The notes beneath the pieces were generated by a model. It worked only from the letters and a program-made list of their open reading frames with translations. It did not search any database and was not told the origin of the DNA. Positions 46,307-56,174 of a DNA stretch of 64,000 nucleotides are shown in pieces. A program made the translations under genes and the position numbers. Source of the stretch: an uncultured Roseateles sp. (lineage in GTDB: Bacteria; Pseudomonadota; Gammaproteobacteria; Burkholderiales; Burkholderiaceae_C); contig NZ_CAJYPS010000007.1 in NCBI RefSeq assembly GCF_913777145.1, forward strand, positions 186,001 through 250,000. The letters run 5' to 3'. Position 1 is the first letter of the stretch. Each line of letters starts with the position of its first letter.

Positions 46307-48109
46307 TCAGGCGGCGCTGCGGCCCGCGCGGCGTTCCGCCACCCAGGCCTGCACCAGCTGGCCCAGCACCGGCAGCGGCACCTGGCCGGCGGTCAGCACC
46401 ACGCGATGGAAGCCCTTGATGTCGAACTTGTCCCCCAGCTGGCTTTCCGCCTCGCGGCGCAGGCGGCTGATCTCGAACTGGCCAATCTTGTAGCCCAGCG
46501 CCTGGCCCGGCCACACGATGTAGCGCTCTACCTCGGCGGTGATGTCGCTCTCGGCCATGGAGGAGTTGTCCAGCATGAAGCGTATCGCCTGCTCACGGCT
46601 CCAGCCCTTGGCGTGCAGGCCGGTGTCCACCACCAGGCGCATCGCGCGCAGCTGCTCGTCGGACAGGCGCCCGTACCACTGGTAGGGGTCGGTGAACAGG
46701 CCCAGCTCCTTGCCCAGGCTCTCCGCATACAGCGCCCAGCCTTCCACATAGGCGGTGTAGTTGGTCGTGTAGCGGCGGAACTTGGGCAGGTTCTGGTCTT
46801 CCTGTGCGATGGAGATCTGAAAGTGATGGCCCGGCGAGGCCTCGTGCAGCGACAGCGTCTCCATGCCGAAGATGGGCTGGGCCTTGAGGTTGAAGGTGTT
46901 CACGTAGAACACGCCCGGCCGCGAGCCGTCGGCCGCCGGCTCCTCGTAGGACGCACCCGGCGCGCTCTCGGCCCGGAAGGCCTCGACCGCCCTCACCTCG
47001 TAGTCCGCCTTGGGGTGGATGTCGAAGAGCTTGGGCGTCAGCGCATTGATCTTTTTCTGCAGCTTGCGGTAGCCCTCCAGCAGGTCCTCGGGCTTGCTGA
47101 AGTAGAACTGCGGGTCGTCCTGCAGGAACTTGAAGAAGGCCGGCAGGTCGCCCTTGAAGCCCACCTGCTGGCGCACCGCGTCCATCTCGCCCTTGATGCG
47201 GGCCACCTCCTTGAGGCCCATCGCATGGATCTCGTCGGCGCTCAGCGCCACCGTGGTGGACTGGCGCACGCGGTGCGCATACCAGGCGGCGCCGTCCGGC
47301 AGATCCGCCCAGGCGGTGCTGCTGCGGGCCTTGGGCAGGTAGTCGTCGCGCACATAGGCGAGCACGCGCCGGTAGGCGGGCAGCACGCGGGCGGCCAGCA
47401 GCTCGCGCATCGCGGCGGCGAGGCGCTCGCGATCCGGCGCGGGCACGGCGTCGGGGAAGCTCTTGAAGGGCTCCCAGAACAGGCTCTGCTCGGGCTGCTC
47501 CACGGCCAGCGCCTGCAGCTGCGGCAGCACCTTCTGCATCACCGCGCGCGGCTGGGTGACGCCGGCCTTCACGCCCTCGCGCATGTTGGCGATGAGGCCG
47601 TCCAGCGACGCGGTGGCCAGGCTCAGGCGCTTGATCCAGTCGTCGTAGTCCCTGGTGCTGCGAAAGGGCTGGATGGACTTGCCGCTGCCCATCTGGGCCA
47701 GGAAGCTGGGCAGGCCGCCCAGCTGGTTGAGCGGCATCATCCAGTCGGGAAAGCGCATGCCTTCGAGATCCGACTCCAGATCGGACTTCATGATCGCGAA
47801 GGACAGCTGGTCGGCCGGCGGCAGCTCGGCGGGCTTGAAGCGCAGCAGGCTCTCCAACTGCATGTTCAGCCGGCGCTTCTCCTGCTCGCGCCAGGCCGCG
47901 GTGGTGGTGTCGACGAAACGGTCGTTGTAGCGCGGGTCGCCCAGCGAGGTGGCCAGCAGCGGGTCGCGCAGCAGCGCGGCAGTCCACTGGGCCTCGAGCC
48001 AGGCGTGGAAGCGTATGGACGGCGTCAGGGCCGACGGGGCGGCCTGCACGGGCAGGCCCTGGGTGGCCAGGCTGAGAGCGGCGAGCTGGAACAGGGAACG
48101 ACGGCGCAT
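46307..48109 (-). CDS. DUF885 metallopeptidase-like protein
   Basis: 600 residues from ATG 48,109, chosen because MRRRSLFQLAALSLATQGLPVQA is a good signal peptide. The family motif HEASPGHHFQISIAQE (ExxPGHH, a probable metal-binding site) is followed by YVEGWALYAESLGKELGLF and RLVVDTGLHAKGWSREQAIRFML. Other hallmarks are YNDRFVDTTTAAWREQ at the start. DUF885 proteins are often predicted M32-related peptidases; the substrate is not known. Divergent from mfd across 117 bp. Confidence 0.88.
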   Translation of the reverse strand: MRRRSLFQLAALSLATQGLPVQAAPSALTPSIRFHAWLEAQWTAALLRDPLLATSLGDPRYNDRFVDTTTAAWREQEKRRLNMQLESLLRFKPAELPPADQLSFAIMKSDLESDLEGMRFPDWMMPLNQLGGLPSFLAQMGSGKSIQPFRSTRDYDDWIKRLSLATASLDGLIANMREGVKAGVTQPRAVMQKVLPQLQALAVEQPEQSLFWEPFKSFPDAVPAPDRERLAAAMRELLAARVLPAYRRVLAYVRDDYLPKARSSTAWADLPDGAAWYAHRVRQSTTVALSADEIHAMGLKEVARIKGEMDAVRQQVGFKGDLPAFFKFLQDDPQFYFSKPEDLLEGYRKLQKKINALTPKLFDIHPKADYEVRAVEAFRAESAPGASYEEPAADGSRPGVFYVNTFNLKAQPIFGMETLSLHEASPGHHFQISIAQEDQNLPKFRRYTTNYTAYVEGWALYAESLGKELGLFTDPYQWYGRLSDEQLRAMRLVVDTGLHAKGWSREQAIRFMLDNSSMAESDITAEVERYIVWPGQALGYKIGQFEISRLRREAESQLGDKFDIKGFHRVVLTAGQVPLPVLGQLVQAWVAERRAGRSAA

Positions 48110-48226
48110 GGGGTCTCCGGACAAGAGCGCGCATGCTAGCGATAGCCCTGGGGGGGCTACGAAAGACACGCCTCCCTACAATCCCGCAGAGCCCCAGTCC
48201 GGGGCTGTTGTCGTTTCCAGCACCTG

Positions 48227-51200
48227 ATGACTCTGCCCTCGCTGCCGGTGATCGCGCCCGGCAAGAAGCACACCCATCCCCGCCCCACCGGCTCCGCCGA
48301 CGCCCTGCTGCTGGCGCGCTTTGCGCAGCAGCAGCGCGAGGCCGGCCGCCTGACCGCCGTCTTCACCGCCGAGCCCGGGGACACCCAGCGGCTGGAGGAC
48401 GAGCTCAAGTTCTTCGCGCCCGAGCTCAAGGTGGTGGTCTTCCCGGACTGGGAGACCCTGCCCTACGACAGCTTCAGCCCCCACCAGGACCTGATCTCCG
48501 AGCGCCTGGCCACGCTGTGGGAGCTGCTGCAGGCGCCCAGGACACGCAGCGTGGACGTGGTGCTGATGCCCGCCAGCACCGCGCTGACCCGCATCGCGCC
48601 GCCCAGCTTCCTGGCGGCCACCACCTTCAACTTCAAGCAAAAGCAAAAGCTGGACGAAGCCTCGCTGCGCAGCCAGCTGCTGCTGGCCGGCTACATGAAT
48701 GTGAGCCAGGTGGTGCAGCCCGGCGAGTACGCGGTGCGCGGCGGCCTGATCGACCTTTTCCCCATGGGCTCGCCCGTGCCCTACCGGGTGGATCTGTTCG
48801 GCGACGAGGTGGACTCCATCCGCGTGTTCGACCCCGACAGCCAGCGCAGCCTCTATCCGGTGCCCGACGTGCGCCTGCTGCCGGGCCGCGAATTCCCGAT
48901 GGACGAGGCGGCGCGCAAGAAGTTCCGCGAGCGCTGGCGCGAGAAGATGGACGGCGACCCTACAAGATCGCGCCTGTACCGCGACATCGGCGAGGGCGTG
49001 GCCTCGGGCGGCATCGAGTACTACCTGCCCATCTTCTTCGAGCAGACCGCGACCATCTTCGACTACCTCGGCGAGGTGGCAGGTCTTGCGCTGCATGGCG
49101 AGGTGGACGAGGCCATCCAACGCTTCTGGACCGACACCAAGGAGCGCCACCGTTTCCTGCAGCACGACCCCGAGCGGCCGCTGCTGGCGCCGGGCGAGAT
49201 CTTCCTGAGCGCCGAGGACTTCTTCAGCCTCACCAAGCCGCATGCGGTGCTGTCGGTGCGCGGCCACGAGCCGGTGGACTTTGCCCGCCCGCTGCCCGAC
49301 GTCAGCGTGGAGCGCGGCGCCCAGGAACCGCTGGCCCGGCTGGAAGCCCATCTCAGGACCACGCCGCACCGCGTGCTGCTGCTGGCCGAGAGCGAAGGCC
49401 GACGCGAGAGCCTGCTGGAGCAGCTGCGCGACCACAAGATAGACCCGCCCTCGGTGAAGGACCTGGCCGAGTTCTGGACCGGCGATGAGAAGTACGCGAT
49501 CACCGCGGCGCCGCTGGCCCAGGGCTTCTTCTGGAACGACGCCGAGCGGCCGCTGCAGCTCATCACCGAGACCGAGCTGTTCGCGACCACGCCCACCACA
49601 CGGCGCCGGCGCAAGCAGGAGCAGGTCAGCGACGTCAACGCGCTGATCAAGGATCTGTCGGAGTTGAAGGTGGGCGATCCGGTCGTGCACATCAACCACG
49701 GCATCGGCCGCTACCAGGGGCTGGTCAACATCGACTTGGGCGATGGCCAGAAGAGCGAGTTCCTGCACCTGGAATATGCGGACAAGGCCACGCTCTACGT
49801 GCCGGTGGCCCAGCTGCACCTGATAGGCCGCTACACCGGCGTGAGCCCGGAAGAAGCGCCGCTGCACAAGCTGGGCAGCGGCCAGTGGGAAAAGGCCAAG
49901 CGCAAGGCCGCCGAGCAGGTGCGCGATACCGCGGCCGAGCTGCTCAACCTCTATGCCCGCCGCGCCGCCCGCGAAGGCCATGCCTTCCGCTACTCGGGCC
50001 ATGACTACGAGGCCTTTGCCGCCAGCTTCGGCTTCGAGGAAACGCCCGACCAGCGCGCCGCCATCCACGCGGTGATCCAGGACATGATCAGCCCCAAGCC
50101 CATGGACCGCCTGGTCTGCGGCGACGTGGGCTTTGGCAAGACCGAGGTGGCGCTGCGCGCGGCCTTTGTGGCCGTGATGGGCGGCAAGCAGGTGGCGATT
50201 CTTGCGCCCACCACGCTGCTGGCCGAGCAGCACTACCAGAACATCGCCGACCGTTTCGGCGCCTGGCCGGTCAAGGTGGCGGAGATGAGCCGCTTCCGCT
50301 CGGCCAAGGAAATCAAGGCCGCGATGGAGGGCATAGAGGACGGCTCCATCGACATCGTGGTCGGCACGCACAAGCTGCTGTCCGGGGACGTGAAGTTCAA
50401 GCGCCTGGGCCTGCTGGTCATCGACGAGGAGCACCGCTTCGGCGTGCGCCACAAGGAGGCGATGAAGGCGCTGCGCGCCGAGGTCGACGTGCTCACGCTG
50501 ACCGCCACGCCCATCCCGCGCACGCTCGGCATGGCGCTGGAAGGCCTGCGCGATCTCAGCGTGATCGCCACCGCGCCGCAGCGGCGTCTGGCCATCAAGA
50601 CCTTTGTGCGCGCCGAGACCAGCGGCACCATACGCGAGGCGGTGCTGCGCGAGCTCAAGCGCGGGGGTCAGGTCTACTTCCTGCACAACGAGGTCGAGAC
50701 CATAGAGAACCGTCGCCAGAAGCTGGAAGAGCTGCTGCCGGAGGCGCGCATCGTCGTCGCCCACGGCCAGATGCCGGAGCGCGAGCTGGAACGGGTGATG
50801 CGCGAGTTCGTGGCCGGCAAGCACAACCTGCTGCTGTGCTCCACCATCATCGAGACCGGCATCGATGTGCCCAGCGCCAACACCATCGTCATCTCCAGAG
50901 CCGACAAGTTCGGCCTGGCCCAGCTGCACCAGCTGCGCGGCCGCGTGGGCCGCAGCCACCACCAGGCCTATGCCTATCTGATGGTGCCGGACATCCAGGG
51001 CCTGACCAAGCAGGCCACACAGCGCCTGGACGCGATCCAGGCGATGGAGGAGCTGGGCTCGGGCTTCTATCTCGCGATGCACGACCTGGAGATACGCGGC
51101 GCCGGCGAGGTGCTGGGCGAGAACCAGAGCGGCAACATGATGGAGGTGGGTTTCCAGCTCTACAACGACATGCTGAGCGAGGCGGTGCGATCGCTCAAAA

Positions 51201-51694
51201 GCGGCCGCGAGCCCGACCTGCTGTCCCCCACCGGCGCCTTCTCCACGCACACCGAGATCAACCTGCACGCGCCCGCGCTGCTGCCCGACGCCTACTGCGG
51301 CGACGTGCAGGTGCGGCTCTCGCTCTACAAGCGCCTGGCCACGGCCGAGAAGTCCGAGGCCATAGACACGCTGCTGGAGGAGGTCACCGACCGCTTCGGC
51401 AAGCTGCCCGCGCAAGGCCAGACCCTCTTCGACCTGCACCGCCTGCGCGTGCTGGCCAAGCCCTATGGCGTGATCAAGGTGGACGCCTCGCCCGCGGTCA
51501 TCAACATCAACTTCCGCCCCAACCCGCCCATCGACCCGATGCGGGTCATCGAGCTGGTGCAGAAGAACCGCAACATCAAGCTGGTGGGCAACGAGAAGCT
51601 GCGCGTGGACAAGGCGCTCAGCAACCCGCAGGACCGCGCCCAGGTGGTGCGCGAGGTACTGCGGCTGCTGGGCCAGCCGCTGAAGACGGACTGA
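48227..51694 (+). CDS. mfd: Mfd, transcription-repair coupling factor
   Basis: 1155 residues, full length. The UvrB-homologous N-terminus starts at LPVIAPGKKHTHPRP and contains VVVFPDWETLPYDSFSPHQDLISERL and QVVQPGEYAVRGGLIDLFPMGSP. The RNA-polymerase interacting domain (VVHINHGIGRYQGLVNI) precedes the RecG-like translocase with GDVGFGKTEVALRAAF, LAPTTLLAEQHYQN, IDEEHRFGVRHKEAMK and LTATPIPRTLGMAL. Then GQVYFLHNEV, GIDVPSANTIVISRADKFGLAQLHQLRGRVGRS and a C-terminal TRCF domain. It displaces stalled RNA polymerase and recruits UvrA. Likely monocistronic. Confidence 0.97.
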   Translation: MTLPSLPVIAPGKKHTHPRPTGSADALLLARFAQQQREAGRLTAVFTAEPGDTQRLEDELKFFAPELKVVVFPDWETLPYDSFSPHQDLISERLATLWELLQAPRTRSVDVVLMPASTALTRIAPPSFLAATTFNFKQKQKLDEASLRSQLLLAGYMNVSQVVQPGEYAVRGGLIDLFPMGSPVPYRVDLFGDEVDSIRVFDPDSQRSLYPVPDVRLLPGREFPMDEAARKKFRERWREKMDGDPTRSRLYRDIGEGVASGGIEYYLPIFFEQTATIFDYLGEVAGLALHGEVDEAIQRFWTDTKERHRFLQHDPERPLLAPGEIFLSAEDFFSLTKPHAVLSVRGHEPVDFARPLPDVSVERGAQEPLARLEAHLRTTPHRVLLLAESEGRRESLLEQLRDHKIDPPSVKDLAEFWTGDEKYAITAAPLAQGFFWNDAERPLQLITETELFATTPTTRRRRKQEQVSDVNALIKDLSELKVGDPVVHINHGIGRYQGLVNIDLGDGQKSEFLHLEYADKATLYVPVAQLHLIGRYTGVSPEEAPLHKLGSGQWEKAKRKAAEQVRDTAAELLNLYARRAAREGHAFRYSGHDYEAFAASFGFEETPDQRAAIHAVIQDMISPKPMDRLVCGDVGFGKTEVALRAAFVAVMGGKQVAILAPTTLLAEQHYQNIADRFGAWPVKVAEMSRFRSAKEIKAAMEGIEDGSIDIVVGTHKLLSGDVKFKRLGLLVIDEEHRFGVRHKEAMKALRAEVDVLTLTATPIPRTLGMALEGLRDLSVIATAPQRRLAIKTFVRAETSGTIREAVLRELKRGGQVYFLHNEVETIENRRQKLEELLPEARIVVAHGQMPERELERVMREFVAGKHNLLLCSTIIETGIDVPSANTIVISRADKFGLAQLHQLRGRVGRSHHQAYAYLMVPDIQGLTKQATQRLDAIQAMEELGSGFYLAMHDLEIRGAGEVLGENQSGNMMEVGFQLYNDMLSEAVRSLKSGREPDLLSPTGAFSTHTEINLHAPALLPDAYCGDVQVRLSLYKRLATAEKSEAIDTLLEEVTDRFGKLPAQGQTLFDLHRLRVLAKPYGVIKVDASPAVININFRPNPPIDPMRVIELVQKNRNIKLVGNEKLRVDKALSNPQDRAQVVREVLRLLGQPLKTD

Positions 51695-51695
51695 G

Positions 51696-54128
51696 TCAGC
51701 GCAGCGCCTCGATGGGGCGCAACGTCAGCGCCTGGCGCAGGTGGCGCAGCATGGCCAGCCCGGTGGCCAGCAGCGTCAGCGCCAGCGCGGCCAGCAGCGG
51801 CAGCCCCAGGCCGCCCAGTGGGTCCGCCCGGTCGACAAAGTCCTGCAGGTAGAGCCGCCCCAGCAGTGCGGCCAGGGGCAGGCCGGCCAGCGCGGCCAGG
51901 CCCAGCGGCCACGCGAACTCGCGCGCCAGCTGCAGCGCCAGCGCAGCGTCGCCGGCGCCGTGCAGGCGGTGCAGCACCAGCTCCATGCGCCGACGGCGCA
52001 GGGTGTCGGCCACCAGCGCGTAGCCGCCCAGCATGGCCACGCCTACCGCCAGCAGCGCGATCGCCAGCAGCATGCCGGTCAGCACCTGCTCCTGGCGGAA
52101 CACCCGGGCCCGCTGCTCGTCCACAGGCACCAGCTCGTACTGGATGGGTGGCCCGTGACGGGCCCAGATCTCGCGCACCGCAGCCGACAAGGCGGCCACG
52201 CTGTCGCCCTGCAGCGTGAGGTCCCATTGCGGCTGCTCGCTGAGCACGAAGGCGTGAGGCTGGGCCGGCTCGCGCGCCGACTCCAGCTTGAGCGCGCCCA
52301 CCACCGCCACCACACGCCGCGGCGCCTCGCCCGCCTGCAGAAAGCCGCCCCCGCCATGCAGCTGCGCGCCCAACGCCGCCTGCGGGCTGGCGAAGCCCAG
52401 CTGCTGCGCCGCGCGCGCATCCAGCACCACCGGCTGCTCGGCCATCGGGTCGGCCAGCGGCGGCGCCTTCACCGGCTGGCCCGCCAGCACCGGAATGCCA
52501 TAGGTGGCAAAGAAGCTGGCCGACACCGTGTCCACCCGCAGCACCTGCTGGCGACCGCCGGCCGCCACATACAGCTCGCGTCCGCCCTGCCCCATGTCCT
52601 GAGCCGGCCGCATGCTGCTGAACGCCCAGTGGCGCACCGCCGGGTGACTGTCCAAGGCCGCGATCAGCGGGGCCAGGTCGGGCAGGCGATCAGGATTGAC
52701 CTTGAGCCCGAGGTAGAGCCGGTTCTCCAGCTGGTAACCGCGGTCCGCCTGCAGCAGGTGAAGCTGCTGGGCGAGCAGCACGCCGGCCAGCGCCAGCAGC
52801 AGCACGGCACCGCCCAGCTGCAGCGTCAGCAGGCCCTGGCGCAGACGCCGCCCCCAAGGGCCCTCGCTGGCGGTGCGCCCCTGCAGCGCCTGGGCCGGCA
52901 CACGGCGCAGCGCATGCCAGGCTGGGACCGACAGGGTCAGCAGCCCCAGCGTGGGCATCAGCAGCGCCAGGCCCAGCCACAGCGCGGGCGGCATGGGGTC
53001 GGCCACCGGGTAGCTTGCCTCCAGGCCCAGCGCGGCGGCGGCCAGCGGCGCCATCCACCAGGCCAGCAGCACGGCCAGCCCCGCGCCGGCCAGCAGCACC
53101 AGCGTCAGCTCCGTGCCCCACAGCCTCAGCAGGTCGATGGAGTTGGCGCCCAGGCTGCGCCGCAGCGCCGTCTCGCGCTGGCGCTGCAGCAGCGCGGCAC
53201 TCAGCAGGTTCAGCAGGTTGAGGACGGCCATCACCAGCAGCACCCCACAGGCGGCCCCCATCGCGGCCAGCGCCTGCCAGCGCCGTTCGTTGAGCTCGCC
53301 CTCGAAAGGCAGCTGGGTCAGCGGCAGTGCGCGGAAAAAGGCAGCCTCTCGGCCGCTTCGCCAGTCCGGCGGCAGTTGCTGGTAGCGTGGGTTGGCCAGA
53401 AAGGCGGCGCGCATCAAGGGGCCGATCTGCGCAGCACTCGCACCCGGCAGCAGCCGTCCGAACACGCGGCCATTCATCAGGAAGAGAGCCTCGCGGTCGT
53501 CCTCGCTCATGGTGTTGGCCGCGGAATCGAAGCCTGCCAGCGCCTCGTAGGCCCACAGCGGGTCGCGCGGATCGCGTTCCGGCACGATGGCGCCCACGCT
53601 CAGCGTGCGGCCTTCCAGCTCGACCCGCCGGCCCAGCGCCTGCGCCAGTGGCAGGTCGCCCCAGAGCTTGCGCACCGTGGCGGGTGTGAGCGCGATCGCG
53701 TCGCGTCGCGCCAGCGTGGCGGCAAGGTCCCCATGCAGCGCGCGCAAGCCCAGCAGCGGCTGCAAGTGGGGGTCCAGCAGCACCAGCGCCATCGGACCGC
53801 TGATGCCCTGGATGCTCACGTCCTGCCACCAGGGAGCGGCGCGCCCCAGCGCGCTCAGCGGCGCGCTGCCCTGACGCAGCATCGCCGCAAAGGCCACCGG
53901 CGAGCGCGTGAACCAGGGGCTGGGCATGCCAGGCGGATTGCCCTTGAAGTCCAGCACCACCACACGTGCCGGGTCCTGGATCTGCGGCGCCGGTGTGGCC
54001 AAGGCCAGCGCCAGCAGCGCAACCAGCAACCCCGCCCCCAGCGCCAGCGCCAGGCCCAGCACCGCCACCGCCGCGCCGGCGGCCCGCTGTTGCAGGCCGC
54101 GCAACGCCTCCAGCAGCAGCCGCGTCAT
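51696..54128 (-). CDS. ABC exporter permease (MacB/FtsX type)
   Basis: 810 residues, the size of duplicated FtsX-type permeases. Membrane helix near the N-terminus (AAVAVLGLALALGAGLLVALLALALA), then a long periplasmic MacB-like domain (SVGAIVPERDPRDPL), central helices (GVLLVMAVLNLLNLLSAALLQRQRETALRRSLGA) with the FtsX signature-like RETALRRSLGA, a second periplasmic domain, and three final helices (LLAIALLAVGVAMLGGYAL). Start overlaps the ATPase stop (ATGA). Together with the ATPase and fusion protein it forms a tripartite exporter of unknown substrate. Confidence 0.85.
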   Translation of the reverse strand: MTRLLLEALRGLQQRAAGAAVAVLGLALALGAGLLVALLALALATPAPQIQDPARVVVLDFKGNPPGMPSPWFTRSPVAFAAMLRQGSAPLSALGRAAPWWQDVSIQGISGPMALVLLDPHLQPLLGLRALHGDLAATLARRDAIALTPATVRKLWGDLPLAQALGRRVELEGRTLSVGAIVPERDPRDPLWAYEALAGFDSAANTMSEDDREALFLMNGRVFGRLLPGASAAQIGPLMRAAFLANPRYQQLPPDWRSGREAAFFRALPLTQLPFEGELNERRWQALAAMGAACGVLLVMAVLNLLNLLSAALLQRQRETALRRSLGANSIDLLRLWGTELTLVLLAGAGLAVLLAWWMAPLAAAALGLEASYPVADPMPPALWLGLALLMPTLGLLTLSVPAWHALRRVPAQALQGRTASEGPWGRRLRQGLLTLQLGGAVLLLALAGVLLAQQLHLLQADRGYQLENRLYLGLKVNPDRLPDLAPLIAALDSHPAVRHWAFSSMRPAQDMGQGGRELYVAAGGRQQVLRVDTVSASFFATYGIPVLAGQPVKAPPLADPMAEQPVVLDARAAQQLGFASPQAALGAQLHGGGGFLQAGEAPRRVVAVVGALKLESAREPAQPHAFVLSEQPQWDLTLQGDSVAALSAAVREIWARHGPPIQYELVPVDEQRARVFRQEQVLTGMLLAIALLAVGVAMLGGYALVADTLRRRRMELVLHRLHGAGDAALALQLAREFAWPLGLAALAGLPLAALLGRLYLQDFVDRADPLGGLGLPLLAALALTLLATGLAMLRHLRQALTLRPIEALR

Positions 54129-54811
54129 GCCAGGGCCTCGGCCAGCGCGTCCACCAACAGCCGGCCGTCCAGCAGGCGCAGGCTGCGCGAGGCCTGGGCC
54201 GCATGCTCGGCGCTGTGGGTCACCATCACCAGCGTCGTGCCCTCGTCGTTGAGCTCGCGCAGCAGCTTCATCACCTCCTGGCCATGGGCGCTGTCGAGGT
54301 TGCCGGTGGGCTCATCGGCCAGCAGCAACGCGGGCCGCGCAGCGATGGCCCGCGCGATCGCGACGCGCTGCTGCTGCCCCCCGCTGAGCTGGCTGGGGTG
54401 ATGGGCCGCGCGGTGCGCCAGGCCCAGGCGCTCCAGCACCTCGCTCACGCGCAGGCGCTGCTCGCGCTCGCTCAGCGGCCCGTAGCGCAGCGCCAGCTGC
54501 ACGTTCTGCTGCACGCTCAGCTCGTCCACCAGGTTGAAGCTCTGGAACACGAAGCCGATGCGCTCACGCCGCAGCGCGGCCAGTTCACGCTCGCTCTTGC
54601 GGCTCAGATCCTGACCCTGCAGCAGGTAGCGCCCCGCCGTGGGGCGATCCAGCAGGCCCAGCAGGCCCAGCAGCGTGGACTTGCCGCAGCCCGACGGACC
54701 GGTCACGGCGACATATTCGCCCGCCTCGATCTGCAGGTCGATCGCGTCCAGCGCCAGCGTCTCGACCACACCGGCCCGGTGGGCCTTGCTCAGTTGTTGA
54801 AGTTCGATCAT
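54125..54811 (-). CDS. ABC transporter ATPase (LolD/MacB type)
   Basis: 228 residues from ATG 54,811, whose A overlaps the HlyD-like stop (TGATG). Walker A GPSGCGKST at about 40, Q loop FVFQSFNLVDELSV, signature LSGGQQQRVAIARA, Walker B LLLADEPTGNLDSAHG and a switch His in MVTHSAEHA. The type, including DEPTGNLDS, is that of LolD/MacB/FtsE exporters. It energises the permease encoded immediately downstream. Confidence 0.93.
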   Translation of the reverse strand: MIELQQLSKAHRAGVVETLALDAIDLQIEAGEYVAVTGPSGCGKSTLLGLLGLLDRPTAGRYLLQGQDLSRKSERELAALRRERIGFVFQSFNLVDELSVQQNVQLALRYGPLSEREQRLRVSEVLERLGLAHRAAHHPSQLSGGQQQRVAIARAIAARPALLLADEPTGNLDSAHGQEVMKLLRELNDEGTTLVMVTHSAEHAAQASRSLRLLDGRLLVDALAEALA

Positions 54812-56073
54812 CACAAGCCCAGCCTGTCGGCCGCATTGGGGGGTTGGGAAATCAGCACCTGCTCGCCAGCCCGCAGACCGGACAGCACCTCGACCCAGCC
54901 GGCCGCGCGCCGGCCCAGGCGCACCGCGCGGCGCTGCAGCGTGTCGCCCTCGCGCACGTACAGCGGGTTCTGAACACCGGGGCCATCAGGCAGCAGCAGC
55001 GCGGGCGCGGGCGCACTGAAGCGCAGGCTCAGCTCCACGGCCTGACCCGGCCGCAGGCCTGCGGGCGCCTGACCCGTAGGCCAGTGCAGCAGCACGCGCA
55101 CCTTGCCGCCCTGCACCTGCGGCAGCGTCTGAGCCAGCGTCAGCGGCCCCAGCGGGCTGTGGGCCTGCAGGCCCGGCTGGAGCCGGGCCAGGTAGTACTC
55201 GTCCACATCGGCCACCAATTGGGTGCCGCCGCCGCTGTCGTCGATGCGGCCCAGCCTATCGCCCACCCGCACGCTGGCGCCCAGCTGCAAGGTGAAACCG
55301 CTGAGCTGCCCCGCCAGCGGCGCCCGCTGCAACAGGCGGGCCTGCGCACGTTCCAGCAGGCGCAGGCCCTGCTGCAGGCGCTGCACCGCCTGATCCATCT
55401 CACTCAGCGAGCGCGCGCGGGTCTCGGCCTCGGCCTGCTGGTCCTGCATGGCCTGGGCCAGCAGGCGGCTCGCCAGCTGCTCGCGGCGTTGCGCCTGCTC
55501 CAGTGCGGCCGGAGCGACGAAGCCGGCCACGGCCAGCTCGCGCTGGCGGGCCAGGTCCAGCGCGGCCTGCTGGGCCTCGCTCTGCAGCTGCGCCAGCTCA
55601 CGCCGGTTCTGTGCCAGGCTGGCGGCCTGCGCGCTGCGCTGCACCGACACGTTGGCCAGCTGCTGCGCCACCTCGGCACTGCGCTGCAGCAGCTGCTGCT
55701 CCTGCTCCGGGCTGACCAGGCGGTACAGCGGCGCGCCAGCGGCCACCTGTTCGCCATCGCGCACCAGCACCGCCTCGACCCGCCCGGCCTCCGAGGCATC
55801 CAGCTGCACGGAGCGCAGCGGCTCCACGCGGGCCCGCAGCGCCAGCTCGTCGCGGAACTCGCCGGCACGCACGGTGGCCAGCTGTGGCGCCTCCACCCGC
55901 GGCAGCGCCGGCCGGCGCAGGGCCCAGCCCAGCAGCAACAGTCCGGCCAGCACGCCCAGGCCCAGCGCCCAGCGGCGCCAGCGCAGGCGGCGCGGCGGCA
56001 AGGGCAGTGCGCGGTCCATGGCGGCGCCATGAACCGGCGGCAGTGCGTGCAGTGGGCGGGCGGCGGCGGGCAT
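54811..56073 (-). CDS. HlyD/MacA-like membrane fusion protein
   Basis: 420 residues from ATG 56,073; another ATG at 56,019 would remove 18 residues, and neither has a clear ribosome site. One membrane helix (RRWALGLGVLAGLLLLGWALRR). The lipoyl-like half (LATVRAGEFRDELALRARVEPLRSVQL, VEAVLVRDGEQVAAGAPLYRLV) is separated by a long coiled coil (SPEQEQQLLQRSAEVAQQLANV onward) from its partner and a beta barrel (APLAGQLSGFTLQLGASVRVGDRLGRI). It connects the inner-membrane exporter to an outer-membrane channel. Divergent from the response regulator at 56,175. Confidence 0.87.
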   Translation of the reverse strand: MPAAARPLHALPPVHGAAMDRALPLPPRRLRWRRWALGLGVLAGLLLLGWALRRPALPRVEAPQLATVRAGEFRDELALRARVEPLRSVQLDASEAGRVEAVLVRDGEQVAAGAPLYRLVSPEQEQQLLQRSAEVAQQLANVSVQRSAQAASLAQNRRELAQLQSEAQQAALDLARQRELAVAGFVAPAALEQAQRREQLASRLLAQAMQDQQAEAETRARSLSEMDQAVQRLQQGLRLLERAQARLLQRAPLAGQLSGFTLQLGASVRVGDRLGRIDDSGGGTQLVADVDEYYLARLQPGLQAHSPLGPLTLAQTLPQVQGGKVRVLLHWPTGQAPAGLRPGQAVELSLRFSAPAPALLLPDGPGVQNPLYVREGDTLQRRAVRLGRRAAGWVEVLSGLRAGEQVLISQPPNAADRLGL

Positions 56074-56174
56074 GACGGCAGCATCGCGGCCCGCAACGGC
56101 CGGGTCCAGGGCCCTGTCCGCTTCCGGACATCCCTCTCGCGCGCCCGCGCGGCGGGCTGCGATGATGAACACCG